36,223 nt of DNA from Lachnospiraceae bacterium (GCA_017469405.1 JAFUGL010000048.1:1-36223), one strand, 5' to 3'. Positions 16,667 through 24,684 are shown, numbered from the stretch's first letter. Numbers and translations: made by a program. The notes: generated by a model from the sequence alone, not told the origin.

Positions 16667-16739
16667 AACCGCTATCACCTCAATTCTTTTGGGAAATTCT
16701 TCTTTGTGTGTAATTATTTATATTTTCTTATACGCCTTC

Positions 16740-16767
16740 GGAAACTAATTTTATTTTTTCAGTTTCC
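16740..16767. promoter_or_regulatory. Candidate TetR operator 1
   Basis: GGAAACTAATTTT...CAGTTTCC: GGAAACT and AGTTTCC arms 28 bases end to end, just downstream of the -10 box of the TetR promoter. The half-sites match those of operator 2. Confidence 0.65.
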
Positions 16768-16770
16768 TCA

Positions 16771-16799
16771 ATTGTAACATCTATATGGTTGTAGCACAA
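16771..16799 (-). promoter_or_regulatory. Promoter of the TetR gene and galactoside cluster
   Basis: Minus-strand TTGTGC (16794-16799) and TACAAT (16771-16776), 17 bases apart. It lies exactly between the two GAAACT/AGTTTC inverted repeats, which supports regulation by steric blocking. Confidence 0.6.
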
Positions 16800-16826
16800 G
16801 AAACTAATTTCACAAAAAAAGTTTCC
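16800..16826. promoter_or_regulatory. Candidate TetR operator 2
   Basis: GAAACTAATTTC...AAGTTTCC directly upstream of the -35 box. It shares GAAACTAATTT with operator 1, 60 bases away. Confidence 0.65.
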
Positions 16827-16910
16827 AATCGTTGTGCAATTTGACGAAGAATTTTGATTTTAGAGATGAAAATTTGTTTTATTGTACAATGTTAGTCATA
16901 AAATAAGACA

Positions 16911-16934
16911 AGGGACAGGCAAATGCCTGTCCCT
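16911..16934 (-). terminator. Terminator of the tautomerase gene
   Basis: AGGGACAGGCA and TGCCTGTCCCT pair perfectly around two bases, followed on the minus strand by the T-rich TTGTCTTATTTT. With the operators and promoter it accounts for the 304-bp gap between the tautomerase and TetR genes. Confidence 0.7.
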
Positions 16935-16970
16935 CTAACGCAATTTGAAAAGACACTACAACTTAGGATT

Positions 16971-17312
16971 TTAGAAGTTTCCGCCGTTCCAGCCCCAATC
17001 CTTTGTGCCTATGTAAGAAACGTACACATTTCTTGCCGGTATATCCAGCTCTTCCTCAAATATATTGCATATCGCAGCTGTCAATCTGTCATACGCATCC
17101 GAAGAAGCATTTCCGAAAATTCTCACAGCAACATAAGCTCCCTTTTCAAGCTTATTTCCTGCCATGTACAAGCTATACTCATCCTCAAATCCAACCATTA
17201 GAAAGCTTTCCGGCTTTCCGATGATAGATATTTCTTTTCCCAATCTTGATTTGATAATCTCTCTTTTTTCTTCTGATACCTTAAGTGTTATTTTCGAATC
17301 AATAAATGGCAT
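16971..17312 (-). CDS. MIF/phenylpyruvate tautomerase-like protein
   Basis: A 113-residue protein of the tautomerase superfamily. It starts MPFIDSKITL, so Pro becomes the catalytic N-terminal residue once Met is removed. The body ends with the NVYVSYIGTKDWGWNGGNF type of C-terminus usual in bacterial MIF homologues. Natural substrates of these proteins are mostly unknown, and enol-keto tautomerisation is the family activity. ATG at 17310-17312 follows AAAGGAGGG. A well-formed promoter and a palindrome overlap ahead of it, so expression is probably repressible. It has its own terminator and is not part of the galactoside operon. Confidence 0.88.
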   Translation of the reverse strand: MPFIDSKITLKVSEEKREIIKSRLGKEISIIGKPESFLMVGFEDEYSLYMAGNKLEKGAYVAVRIFGNASSDAYDRLTAAICNIFEEELDIPARNVYVSYIGTKDWGWNGGNF

Positions 17313-17332
17313 GGTTTTGCCCTCCTTTCTAT

Positions 17333-17348
17333 ATGAACACATGTTCAT
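17333..17348. promoter_or_regulatory. Palindromic operator candidate
   Basis: ATGAACA CA TGTTCAT, 7-bp arms, overlapping the edge of the tautomerase -10 box and the start of transcription. The regulator is unknown. Confidence 0.5.
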
Positions 17349-17375
17349 TATATATTTATTTTATATTAATTTCAA
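17347..17375 (-). promoter_or_regulatory. Promoter of the tautomerase gene
   Basis: Minus-strand TTGAAA (17370-17375), 17-base spacer, perfect TATAAT (17347-17352). Confidence 0.7.
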
Positions 17376-17429
17376 TATATAAGAAAATTTTTTTCATATT
17401 TATAGTTATACTTTTTATTTTTCATTTAA

Positions 17430-17458
17430 TTGCCTTAACCTAACATTTATTATATAAT
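17430..17458 (+). promoter_or_regulatory. Promoter of the 7-TM protein gene
   Basis: TTGCCT (17430-17435), 17-base spacer, perfect TATAAT (17453-17458), about 45 bases before the gene. Confidence 0.65.
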
Positions 17459-17507
17459 GAAATAGATAAACACAGTTTTAATGCTATCATTTTTGAAAGG
17501 AAAAACT

Positions 17508-18230
17508 ATGAGCACATCCAATACAAACGAAAGCACAAAACCCCTCGGTGCAAGACTTGGCGAAGGCTTTTTCTGCATCTTTTATCTTATATTTGTTTTT
17601 ATGGCTGCTATCATCCTAAAAAATAAAGGAATAAATGCATCCTCCGATACAGCCAAATACAGATACGGGCTCGGAATGATGATGGCACTGATTCTCGGCT
17701 GCGGAGATGCCTTTCATCTTATCCCAAGAATTATAGTTAATTTTAAAGGCAGCTTAAAGCATCAGGAAATATTTTTAGGTGCTGGCAATCTTATCTCATC
17801 AATCTCTATGACAATATACTATCTTGTTATGGTAGTCATGTGCGATACAATCGTTACGGGTGATTCCAATTATGAAATTAATCATGAAATCGAGCTGGCT
17901 ATAATAATTCTTGCAATAATCAGAATTTTCCTCTGCCTCTTTCCTCAAAATAAATGGTTCAAAAAAGAAGGCAGTAAATTATGGGCGATTATACGAAATG
18001 TACCCTTTGCCATAATCGGAATTCTGATGATTATACTTTTAATCAAGGCTGCCGGTATAACAACTATATATTCTAAAGCATTTTACATCCAATTAGCTAT
18101 AAGTGTCTTACTTAGCTTCGCCTTTTATCTTCCTGTAGCCATATGGGGAAGGGAAAAGCCAAAGCTTGGTATGCTTATGATACCTAAAACCATATGCTAT
18201 ATATGGATGCTGCTTGTGATACTAATTTGA
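17508..18230 (+). CDS. Seven-helix membrane protein of unknown function
   Basis: I do not recognise this 240-residue protein. It shows about seven hydrophobic segments (near residues 19-37, 53-72, 92-115, 130-148, 165-185, 195-215 and 222-240) and no signal peptide. Charged or functional-looking residues lie within or next to the helices, for example GCGDAFHLIPR at the second and third segments. The start is ATG at 17508-17510, seven bases after GAAAGG; an in-frame ATG nine codons earlier has no such site. It is transcribed opposite to all surrounding genes and stands next to the acidic protein gene, with which it may form a unit. Confidence 0.75.
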   Translation: MSTSNTNESTKPLGARLGEGFFCIFYLIFVFMAAIILKNKGINASSDTAKYRYGLGMMMALILGCGDAFHLIPRIIVNFKGSLKHQEIFLGAGNLISSISMTIYYLVMVVMCDTIVTGDSNYEINHEIELAIIILAIIRIFLCLFPQNKWFKKEGSKLWAIIRNVPFAIIGILMIILLIKAAGITTIYSKAFYIQLAISVLLSFAFYLPVAIWGREKPKLGMLMIPKTICYIWMLLVILI

Positions 18231-18242
18231 TTATGATATAAT
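18214..18242 (+). promoter_or_regulatory. Promoter of the acidic protein gene
   Basis: TTGTGA (18214-18219), 17 bases, perfect TATAAT (18237-18242). It overlaps the end of the preceding gene. Confidence 0.6.
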
Positions 18243-18293
18243 TTTTACCATACAGCCAACAAAGAAAATCACATATACATAAGGAGGTTAATT

Positions 18294-18857
18294 ATGGGAT
18301 TTAATTACGAAGATGAAGATGATGATTGGGATTTTGATTTAGATGGTATCGATGACATAATTAAAAAAGACGATGATTCTATTAAGGATGATTCTATTAA
18401 GGATGACGAAGAAGATGATTGGGATTTTAGCAACGTAGACGAAAATGGTAACATTATCGACGAACCGGAAAATGATTGGGTCTTTGAAGATGATGATGAG
18501 GAAGCCGGTATTTTCACCACAAGTCCACTTGTAGATGATGATGATTTAGAGGATATAGATGAGGCAACTCCTTCTATTGTTCCTGACGATATCCATGACG
18601 TAAGCATCGTGGCCTTATCGCTTGATGATATAATAATTGCCTACAGATTCAATACAAGCGCCGGCAAATTTGACATATCAAAGGTTAAAGCATACGAGTA
18701 TGGTTTAAGCAGTATAAAGATAGAAAAAATGATCAGATTAGAGAGAAAGAACGGTTTAATACTTTCAAAAAGTGAAATAAAAGCAAAACATATAGTTCCT
18801 AATGTCTCCGACTGTGAGACAGACTGTCGAAAGCTTATTAATGCACTATTTGAATAA
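18294..18857 (+). CDS. Highly acidic protein of unknown function
   Basis: Of 187 residues, the first 100 or so are dominated by Asp and Glu with recurring DDWDF and DSIKDD units and several Trp/Phe set in acidic runs. The last 85 residues form a more ordinary, mixed-charge domain (from about VSIVALSLDDIIIAYRF) with two Cys near the end. It has no signal peptide or membrane helix. Such a tail suggests a DNA-mimic, a chaperone-like partner or a low-complexity linker, but none of these can be shown. AAGGAGG lies six bases before the ATG. A strong terminator follows. No family is recognised. Confidence 0.75.
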   Translation: MGFNYEDEDDDWDFDLDGIDDIIKKDDDSIKDDSIKDDEEDDWDFSNVDENGNIIDEPENDWVFEDDDEEAGIFTTSPLVDDDDLEDIDEATPSIVPDDIHDVSIVALSLDDIIIAYRFNTSAGKFDISKVKAYEYGLSSIKIEKMIRLERKNGLILSKSEIKAKHIVPNVSDCETDCRKLINALFE

Positions 18858-18870
18858 TAAAATATAAACA

Positions 18871-18911
18871 AAGCAGCTTTGATAATGCAGATTGCATTAC
18901 AGAAGCTGCTT
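18871..18911. terminator. Bidirectional terminator, acidic gene and truA
   Basis: AAGCAGCTT/AAGCTGCTT outer stem and TAATGCA/TGCATTA inner stem, with TTTT after it on the plus strand and A-rich sequence before it. It lies between convergent genes. Confidence 0.75.
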
Positions 18912-18926
18912 TTATAATAATATTTA

Positions 18927-19664
18927 TTATAAATATTCTATCCCTACAAGAGTTAGGCCACAGGCCTCGGACTTAGGTCCTGCTTTAGCTCTGTCACAGG
19001 CTTCAAGAATCTCTTTTACATGCTCAGGTTCATACATTCCCATACCGCACTTTAAAAGCGTTCCCATGATTATACGTACCATATTGTACAAAAAACCTGT
19101 TCCTTTTATAGTCATGGTAATCATATTGCCTTCTTTGGAAAAATGTATATCTGTTACAGTTCTTACTGTAGTTTCAACCTGTGTTCGCGGCGTACAGAAC
19201 GATTTAAAATCATGCTCGCCAATCAGATAATTTGCAGCCTCCTGCATCTTATCAATGTCTATATTATAATAGACAAATTTGGAATAAAGTCTGACCATGG
19301 GATTTGGAAATCTGTCATTCCAAATCTTATATTCATAGGTCTTTATAGTATCACAAAATCTCGGATGAAAATCATCTGCAACCTGACAAGAATTTCTTAT
19401 TCTTATATCATCCGGAAGTCTCTGATTTAGTGCAAATGAGATTTTTTCTGCAGGTATCCTTGTATTGGTATCAAATACCGCTACATTTCCCAAAGCATGT
19501 ACACCTGAATCAGTACGGCTTGCACCTATTACCTTTATATCCTCTCCAAGAAGTTCTGAAAGCTTTTTATTAAGAATCTCTTCTATAGTTATTCCATTGT
19601 CCTGTATCTGCCAACCACAGTAGTTCGTACCGTCGTAGGCTATAATCAATTTTACTCTTATCAT
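18927..19664 (-). CDS. truA: tRNA pseudouridine(38-40) synthase TruA
   Basis: Converts uridines 38-40 in the anticodon stem of tRNAs to pseudouridine. At 245 residues it has the usual length. It begins IAYDGTNYCGWQIQ and carries the catalytic Asp in GASRTDSGVHALG, with KTYEYKIWND and MVRIIMGTLL segments typical of the family. GAGGAATT directly precedes the ATG. It ends the ecfA-ecfT-truA unit. In many Firmicutes the next genes would be rplM-rpsI; here transcription stops at 18911 and unrelated genes follow. Confidence 0.97.
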   Translation of the reverse strand: MIRVKLIIAYDGTNYCGWQIQDNGITIEEILNKKLSELLGEDIKVIGASRTDSGVHALGNVAVFDTNTRIPAEKISFALNQRLPDDIRIRNSCQVADDFHPRFCDTIKTYEYKIWNDRFPNPMVRLYSKFVYYNIDIDKMQEAANYLIGEHDFKSFCTPRTQVETTVRTVTDIHFSKEGNMITMTIKGTGFLYNMVRIIMGTLLKCGMGMYEPEHVKEILEACDRAKAGPKSEACGLTLVGIEYL

Positions 19665-19685
19665 AATTCCTCAAAATAATAGTTA

Positions 19686-20465
19686 TTAGAATTTTATTAT
19701 AAAATATATCCCAAATATAAGCAACAACAACAAAGTAACATAAACAATATGATCCTTTGTTTTATACTTAAGCGGTCTTAATTTGGTTCTGTTCTTTCCA
19801 CCTTTATAACATCTTGAATCCATGGCATCAGCCAGGCACTTTGCTCTGTCTATGGAATTTTGAAAAAGCGGTATAATAACCGTCCTTAAATTTTTTATCC
19901 TCTTAATTGGTCCCCCTTTATCAAACTGTGCTCCACGCATCTCCTGTGCTTTCATAATTCTGTCAAGTTCCTCCATAAGCACAGGTATAAACCTTAAAGC
20001 AATAGTTATGCCCATTGCAACATTTCCTTTAATTGCAAAGCACTTCTCAAGTCCATCCGTAAGCTCCGTCGGGGTAGTTGTGTACATCAAAAGCGAAGAC
20101 ATGAATATAATCAATATCATCCTCCAAAATACATATACAGCCTTAAGAATTCCCTCACTTGTTATAGTTAGGCCACCAATTCTTAAAAGAGTTTCTCCAT
20201 AGACAGTAAATATATTAATCATGGAGCAAAGCAGTATAAAAAGAACAATTCCACGCATACCTTTAAACATATGCCTTATAGGTACATTTGACATAATAAG
20301 TGCAGTCATAAAAACAATTGTCAAAAGTCCAAACAAATAGATATTTTTATCCAATAAAGAAAGTATAATAAATATTATCACAAACCTTATCTTTACTCTG
20401 GGATCAAGCTCATGAATCGGAGATTTAACACTGTAAAATTGTCCTATAGTTATATCTCTTAGCAT
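19686..20465 (-). CDS. ecfT: ECF transporter transmembrane protein EcfT
   Basis: The membrane-coupling subunit of energy-coupling-factor vitamin transporters. It links the ATPases to interchangeable substrate-binding (S) subunits. It has several membrane helices, SPIHELDPRVK near the N-terminus, and the two cytoplasmic coupling motifs containing ARG-like signatures: MRGAQFDKGG and DAMDSRCYKGGK. I chose ATG at 20463-20465 because family members begin close to it, but the only ribosome binding candidate (AAAAGG) is about 15 bases away; the in-frame GTG at 20502-20504 is the alternative. It is 107 bases from the fused ecfA gene and 21 from truA. The group I ECF module serves many vitamins. Confidence 0.93.
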   Translation of the reverse strand: MLRDITIGQFYSVKSPIHELDPRVKIRFVIIFIILSLLDKNIYLFGLLTIVFMTALIMSNVPIRHMFKGMRGIVLFILLCSMINIFTVYGETLLRIGGLTITSEGILKAVYVFWRMILIIFMSSLLMYTTTPTELTDGLEKCFAIKGNVAMGITIALRFIPVLMEELDRIMKAQEMRGAQFDKGGPIKRIKNLRTVIIPLFQNSIDRAKCLADAMDSRCYKGGKNRTKLRPLKYKTKDHIVYVTLLLLLIFGIYFIIKF

Positions 20466-20572
20466 TTTCCAAATAATTATCCTTTTCAAAATATATATTT
20501 GCACTGATTTTATCTGTCATAGATATAGATATTTTCAATGCAACATCACCTACTACCAAATATTCCGGATTT

Positions 20573-22342
20573 TCAGTCAATATTAAGTGCTTTTTTAATG
20601 TTATTTACACCTTCATCTATGTCTTTTACAAGGCAGGATACCTCAAGTCCCTCTCTCCTTAAACTTATCAAAAGCTGCATTATAACCGGAAGATTATAAA
20701 GCTCCCTTTCCTTTTCATCCGCCTCAAGGTACATCTCATAAAAAACATTTTCCGGAATTCCATCAGCAAGTACCTCACCATCTTCTATAGCTATAAGCCT
20801 GTCTGCATATTTTACAACACTTTCCATATCATGGCTTACCATGACAATCGTTATACCTGCTTCCTTATGTAATGCTTCTATTATATCAAGCATATTTTGC
20901 TTACCTTCAGGATCAAGTCCCGAAAGCGGCTCGTCCAATATAAGATACTCCGGCTGCATTGCAAGTACCCCTGCCAAAGCAACTCGCCTTTTCTCACCGC
21001 CTGAAAGTTTATTTATAGGCATATCATAGATTTCATCTGAGAGACCAACAACTTCAATAGCTTCATATGCTCTTTTTTCTGCCTCAACCTCAGTGATTCC
21101 TGTATTTCTTGGTCCAAATACTACATCTTCATATACATTTTTTGCAAAAAGCTGCTGTTCCGGATATTGAAATACAAATCCAAGTTTTTTTCTAAGATTG
21201 CTTAAATCTGTAGATTTATCCATAACGTCCACACCATCGACGTAAATCATATCTGTATCGGTTTTAACAAGACCGGGGATAAGTTTTAGAAGTGTCGACT
21301 TACCTGCGCCTGTTCCTCCGATTATAACAACATATTCATCTTTTCCTATACTTAAAGAAATATCCTTTAGGACAGATTCTTTATTATATGAATATTTTGC
21401 ATGATTAAAAAGTATGGCATTTACTGGATTGATTTTCGGTTTAACAATATGATTTTTTTCAAGCTTTGTATCAAGAAAAAAAGAATTAGGATGTTCGTAT
21501 TTTATTCTTTTAACCATAGCTTCAACGGAAAAAATTCTTCCATCGTGTATAATGCCTGACCTAACCAAATCATTCTTAATATCAATAATAGCCGGGCACT
21601 CAAGCCCCGCTTGTTTAAGCATCTCTTTATTGGCAAAGATGCTTTCTTTTTTGCCACGAAGAAAAATTCTTCCTTTGTCCATTATATATATATAATCTGC
21701 GATAAGAAGCTCGTCCATATTGTGCGTTATCATAATTATTGTTATTCCAAGCTTTTCATTTATTTCTTTAATGCTTTTTAGAATCTCCCATCTTGACTTA
21801 TTATCAAGCATGCTTGTCGCTTCATCCAGGACTATACAAGCGGGTTTCATTGCGAGTACTCCGGCTATAGCTACCTTTTGCTTTTCTCCTCCGCTTAACT
21901 CATCTATTTTGATATCAGCCATCCTTGCACCAAGTCCCGAATCAGAAAGTGCCTCAAAAACTCTTTCCCATAATTCATCTGAGGATATACCTATATTTTC
22001 CGCACCAAATGCTATATCCTCTGCTACAACGCTTCCGATAATCTGATTATCCGGATTTTGAAAGACCATACCAACTTTTTTTCTTATTTTAAAAATATCT
22101 TCATCAGTTCCATTGATAGCATCTATACCACCTATCAAAACAGTCCCGTCGATCGGAGTTATGAGACAGTTGAGAATCTTGGCAAATGTACTCTTTCCTG
22201 AGCCATTTCTGCCTGCAACAGCTATAAAATCCCCCTTACCTGCATCAAAATTAATCCCACGTATAGCATTGATCATATCCGTGAGATTTTCCTCTTCATC
22301 ACGCTCGTAATATTCAAATTCAAGGTCCTTTATCCTGATCAT
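20573..22342 (-). CDS. Fused EcfA1-EcfA2 double ATPase
   Basis: A 589-residue protein with two complete ABC ATPase domains. The first has Walker A GRNGSGKST (44-52), signature LSGGEKQKVAIAG and D-loop DEATSMLD. The second has GGTGAGKST, LSGGEKRRVALAG and DEPLSGLD. About 60 residues join them. In most Firmicutes the ECF module uses two separate genes, ecfA1 and ecfA2; here both halves are one chain, followed by ecfT. The first half ends STMLD-type and the second SGLD-type, so the two sites remain distinct. Start ATG follows AGGA by eight bases. Role: energising vitamin uptake together with EcfT. Both ATP sites look intact. Confidence 0.93.
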   Translation of the reverse strand: MIRIKDLEFEYYERDEEENLTDMINAIRGINFDAGKGDFIAVAGRNGSGKSTFAKILNCLITPIDGTVLIGGIDAINGTDEDIFKIRKKVGMVFQNPDNQIIGSVVAEDIAFGAENIGISSDELWERVFEALSDSGLGARMADIKIDELSGGEKQKVAIAGVLAMKPACIVLDEATSMLDNKSRWEILKSIKEINEKLGITIIMITHNMDELLIADYIYIMDKGRIFLRGKKESIFANKEMLKQAGLECPAIIDIKNDLVRSGIIHDGRIFSVEAMVKRIKYEHPNSFFLDTKLEKNHIVKPKINPVNAILFNHAKYSYNKESVLKDISLSIGKDEYVVIIGGTGAGKSTLLKLIPGLVKTDTDMIYVDGVDVMDKSTDLSNLRKKLGFVFQYPEQQLFAKNVYEDVVFGPRNTGITEVEAEKRAYEAIEVVGLSDEIYDMPINKLSGGEKRRVALAGVLAMQPEYLILDEPLSGLDPEGKQNMLDIIEALHKEAGITIVMVSHDMESVVKYADRLIAIEDGEVLADGIPENVFYEMYLEADEKERELYNLPVIMQLLISLRREGLEVSCLVKDIDEGVNNIKKALNID

Positions 22343-22379
22343 ATATCATTTCCTGCCTAATCAAATATCCACAAAGGAC

Positions 22380-22388
22380 ATTATATCA
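22380..22388 (-). promoter_or_regulatory. Extended -10 promoter of ecfA-ecfT-truA
   Basis: Minus-strand TGATATAAT, a perfect -10 with the TG extension, about 40 bases before the fused ecfA. No good -35 is seen. It follows the lipoprotein terminator directly. Confidence 0.5.
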
Positions 22389-22414
22389 TATATAAACGCT
22401 TTTTTATACAAAAA

Positions 22415-22438
22415 AGAAGCAGACCAAAGCCTGCTTCT
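22415..22438 (-). terminator. Terminator of the lipoprotein gene
   Basis: AGAAGCAG and CTGCTTCT pair around eight bases, followed on the minus strand by TTTTTT. Confidence 0.8.
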
Positions 22439-22460
22439 CCTTAATAAAACTGATTAAAAA

Positions 22461-22832
22461 CTACTTCTTTTCAAAAACCATTTCCTCATTACCTGATCCG
22501 ATAGTTAAGGTACCACTTTTAAGAGTTCCTTCTTCCGTATCACCATTAATTGTAAGAGAAATCTTTTCTCCATCAAGTTTATATGTTCCACTCTGAGAAT
22601 CGGAATCACTCTTCATTGTAAAAGTATCATCAGACTTAAGTTCAATTACCATCATGTCTTCAACCTTTATGTCGATTCCCATATCATCATACTGCTTCTG
22701 TAAATCAGCAACACTCATACCTGCTAATGATTTGAGTTTGTAAGTTCCTGAAACATCCTTACCCTTACCACAGCCAACGCATAAAATCATAAGTGTAGCA
22801 ATCATTAAAATAGTTGTAATAATTCTTTTCAT
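22461..22832 (-). CDS. Small lipoprotein
   Basis: A 123-residue exported lipoprotein. The signal peptide ends in the lipobox LCVGC (Cys21). The mature part is a small beta-rich domain with two similar stretches, SGTYKLKSL (residues 28-36) and SGTYKLDGEKISLTI (about 82-96), the pattern of lipocalin-like domains of unknown role. AAGGAG lies six bases before the ATG. It stands between rplQ and the ecfA gene, which are usually neighbours, yet has its own promoter and terminator, so it behaves as an inserted independent unit. Function unknown. Confidence 0.85.
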   Translation of the reverse strand: MKRIITTILMIATLMILCVGCGKGKDVSGTYKLKSLAGMSVADLQKQYDDMGIDIKVEDMMVIELKSDDTFTMKSDSDSQSGTYKLDGEKISLTINGDTEEGTLKSGTLTIGSGNEEMVFEKK

Positions 22833-22866
22833 ATTTTTCTCCTTTTTTCTTAAAAATTACTACATA

Positions 22867-22895
22867 TTTATATCATATTATCAGCTTTATATCAA
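22867..22895 (-). promoter_or_regulatory. Promoter of the lipoprotein gene
   Basis: Minus-strand TTGATA (22890-22895), 17 bases, TATAAA (22867-22872), about 35 bases ahead of the gene. Confidence 0.6.
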
Positions 22896-22990
22896 GCATT
22901 TATTTTATTTCTGATTTTTCTTATCTTTATAATATTTATCTACAAACTATTTTATTATTATTTCAATTTGTAATCAACAACATAAAAAGA

Positions 22991-23010
22991 GAGCCACAGC
23001 CCTGTGACTC
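22991..23010 (-). terminator. Terminator after rplQ
   Basis: GAGCCACAG and CTGTGACTC pair with one mismatch around two bases; T-rich sequence lies on both sides (CTTTTTATG on the minus strand). It closes the ribosomal protein operon. Confidence 0.75.
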
Positions 23011-23051
23011 CCTTTTTTAACCTTTATCATATATAATGCAGACCAATCAGA

Positions 23052-23600
23052 TTATACAAGTTCAAGTATAACCTTCATAGCACCGTCACCACGACGCTCA
23101 CCAATCTTAACAATTCTGGTGTAACCACCGTTGCGACCTGCATACTTTGTACCATACTCGTCAAATAACTTTGCAGTTAAATCAACCTTCTTAGTACCTG
23201 CTTTCTTACCTGCAGCATCAGTAGGTACCTCAACAACAGGATATAAAACCTTAAGCATCTGTCTTCTTGCATGAAGTCTTGATGGCTGATCCTTCTTGAT
23301 GGTCTTCTCAACTTCATCATACTGAGTTACTTTCTTTTTCTTACCATCAACCTCGATAGTCTCTTTGATTCTCTTGCCATCCTTATCCTTCTTAGCAACC
23401 TTAGCAGTTACGGTAACTTCATCATAGTTATCCTTTTCCTTAACAGCTAAAGTGATAAGATGCTCAGCAATCTTTCTAACTTCCTTAGCTCTTGCCTCAG
23501 TAGTCTCAATCTTGCCATGATATATTAACTGTGTTACCTGATTACGAAGTAAAGCCATTCTCTGATCAGCTTTCTTACCAAGTTTTCTATACATTGCCAT
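23052..23600 (-). CDS. rplQ: 50S ribosomal protein L17, enlarged
   Basis: Large-subunit protein near the exit tunnel. The start MAMYRKLGKKADQR and the ending GGYTRIVKIGERRGDGAMKV are typical. At 182 residues it is about 60 longer than the Bacillus or E. coli protein: roughly 50 charged residues (about 53-105, Lys/Asp/Glu-rich) are inserted between ITLA and the conserved LHARRQ. I recall longer L17 proteins in Lachnospiraceae, so this is likely a lineage trait. ATG at 23598-23600 follows AAGGAGG by nine bases. Confidence 0.97.
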   Translation of the reverse strand: MAMYRKLGKKADQRMALLRNQVTQLIYHGKIETTEARAKEVRKIAEHLITLAVKEKDNYDEVTVTAKVAKKDKDGKRIKETIEVDGKKKKVTQYDEVEKTIKKDQPSRLHARRQMLKVLYPVVEVPTDAAGKKAGTKKVDLTAKLFDEYGTKYAGRNGGYTRIVKIGERRGDGAMKVILELV

Positions 23601-23678
23601 TTTAAATATCCTCCTTACCCATGACAGGGTCTTCACTGTGCTTACTATTATTCAGCGTGAGTGGTAATTAGATGAGTT

Positions 23679-24635
23679 TTACTCATCATCTGACTTAAGG
23701 GATAAACCTAACTCCTTAAGCTTTGCTAAAACCTCTTCAAGAGACTTACGACCAAGGTTACGAACCTTCATCATATCCTCTGTGGTCTTATGTGTTAATT
23801 CTTCTACAGTATTAATTCCTGCTCTCTTAAGACAATTATATGAACGAACTGTAAGCTCAAGCTCATCAATGTTCATCTCGAGAACCTTTTCCTTCTCATC
23901 ATCAGTCTTTTCAACCATAACATCAACTGTCTTGGCATTTTCAGATAAGTCAATGAAAAGATTTAAGTGCTCACTTAATACCTTGGCAGCAAGACTTACA
24001 GCCTCATCCGGTGCAAGTGTACCGTTAGTAAATACGTCAAGTGTAAGCTTGTCATAATCAGTGATCTGACCTACACGGGTATTTTCTACTGTAAGGTTAA
24101 CACGCTCAACAGGAGTATAGATAGAATCTACTGCGATTGCATCGATAGATGAATCAATACCCTTATTCTTATCTGCACCTACATATCCTCTGCCGTTAGT
24201 AATTGTAAGCTCCATCTCGAGCTTTGCGTCTGCACCGCTAAGATTAGCGATTACAAGCTCAGGATTAAGTATTTCTATGTCACCGTCAACCTGGATATCT
24301 CCGGCTGTAACAACAGTATCACCTACTGCGTCGATATAAGCAGTCTTAACCTCATTTAAAGAACCATTGTTCTTTATGCAGAGATTCTTGATGTTCATAA
24401 CGATTTCAGTTACATCTTCCTTAACTCCCGGAATTGATGAAAACTCGTGTAAAACACCTTTAATCTTGATCATGCTTACAGCAGTACCAGGTAATGAAGA
24501 TAACATAATTCTTCTTAATGAATTACCAAGTGTTGTACCATAGCCTCTCTCCAAAGGCTCTACTACAAACCTTCCGAATTTGTTGTCCTCAGAAATTTCT
24601 GCAATTTCAATTCTTGGTTTTTCAAATTCAAACAC
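23679..24635 (-). CDS. rpoA: RNA polymerase alpha subunit
   Basis: A 318-residue alpha subunit. The N-terminal domain, with [20 protein letters not shown] (residues 29-48), dimerises to start polymerase assembly. The C-terminal domain (about 250-310, [22 protein letters not shown] and [11 protein letters not shown]) binds promoter UP elements and activators. Length and motifs are complete. It lies between rpsD and rplQ, the standard alpha-operon order, and follows GGAGGG about nine bases upstream. Confidence 0.98.
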   Translation of the reverse strand: MFEFEKPRIEIAEISEDNKFGRFVVEPLERGYGTTLGNSLRRIMLSSLPGTAVSMIKIKGVLHEFSSIPGVKEDVTEIVMNIKNLCIKNNGSLNEVKTAYIDAVGDTVVTAGDIQVDGDIEILNPELVIANLSGADAKLEMELTITNGRGYVGADKNKGIDSSIDAIAVDSIYTPVERVNLTVENTRVGQITDYDKLTLDVFTNGTLAPDEAVSLAAKVLSEHLNLFIDLSENAKTVDVMVEKTDDEKEKVLEMNIDELELTVRSYNCLKRAGINTVEELTHKTTEDMMKVRNLGRKSLEEVLAKLKELGLSLKSDDE

Positions 24636-24684
24636 TATATAACCCTCCTTTTAAATAACCGGTGTACTAAGTTACTTCTTATTT

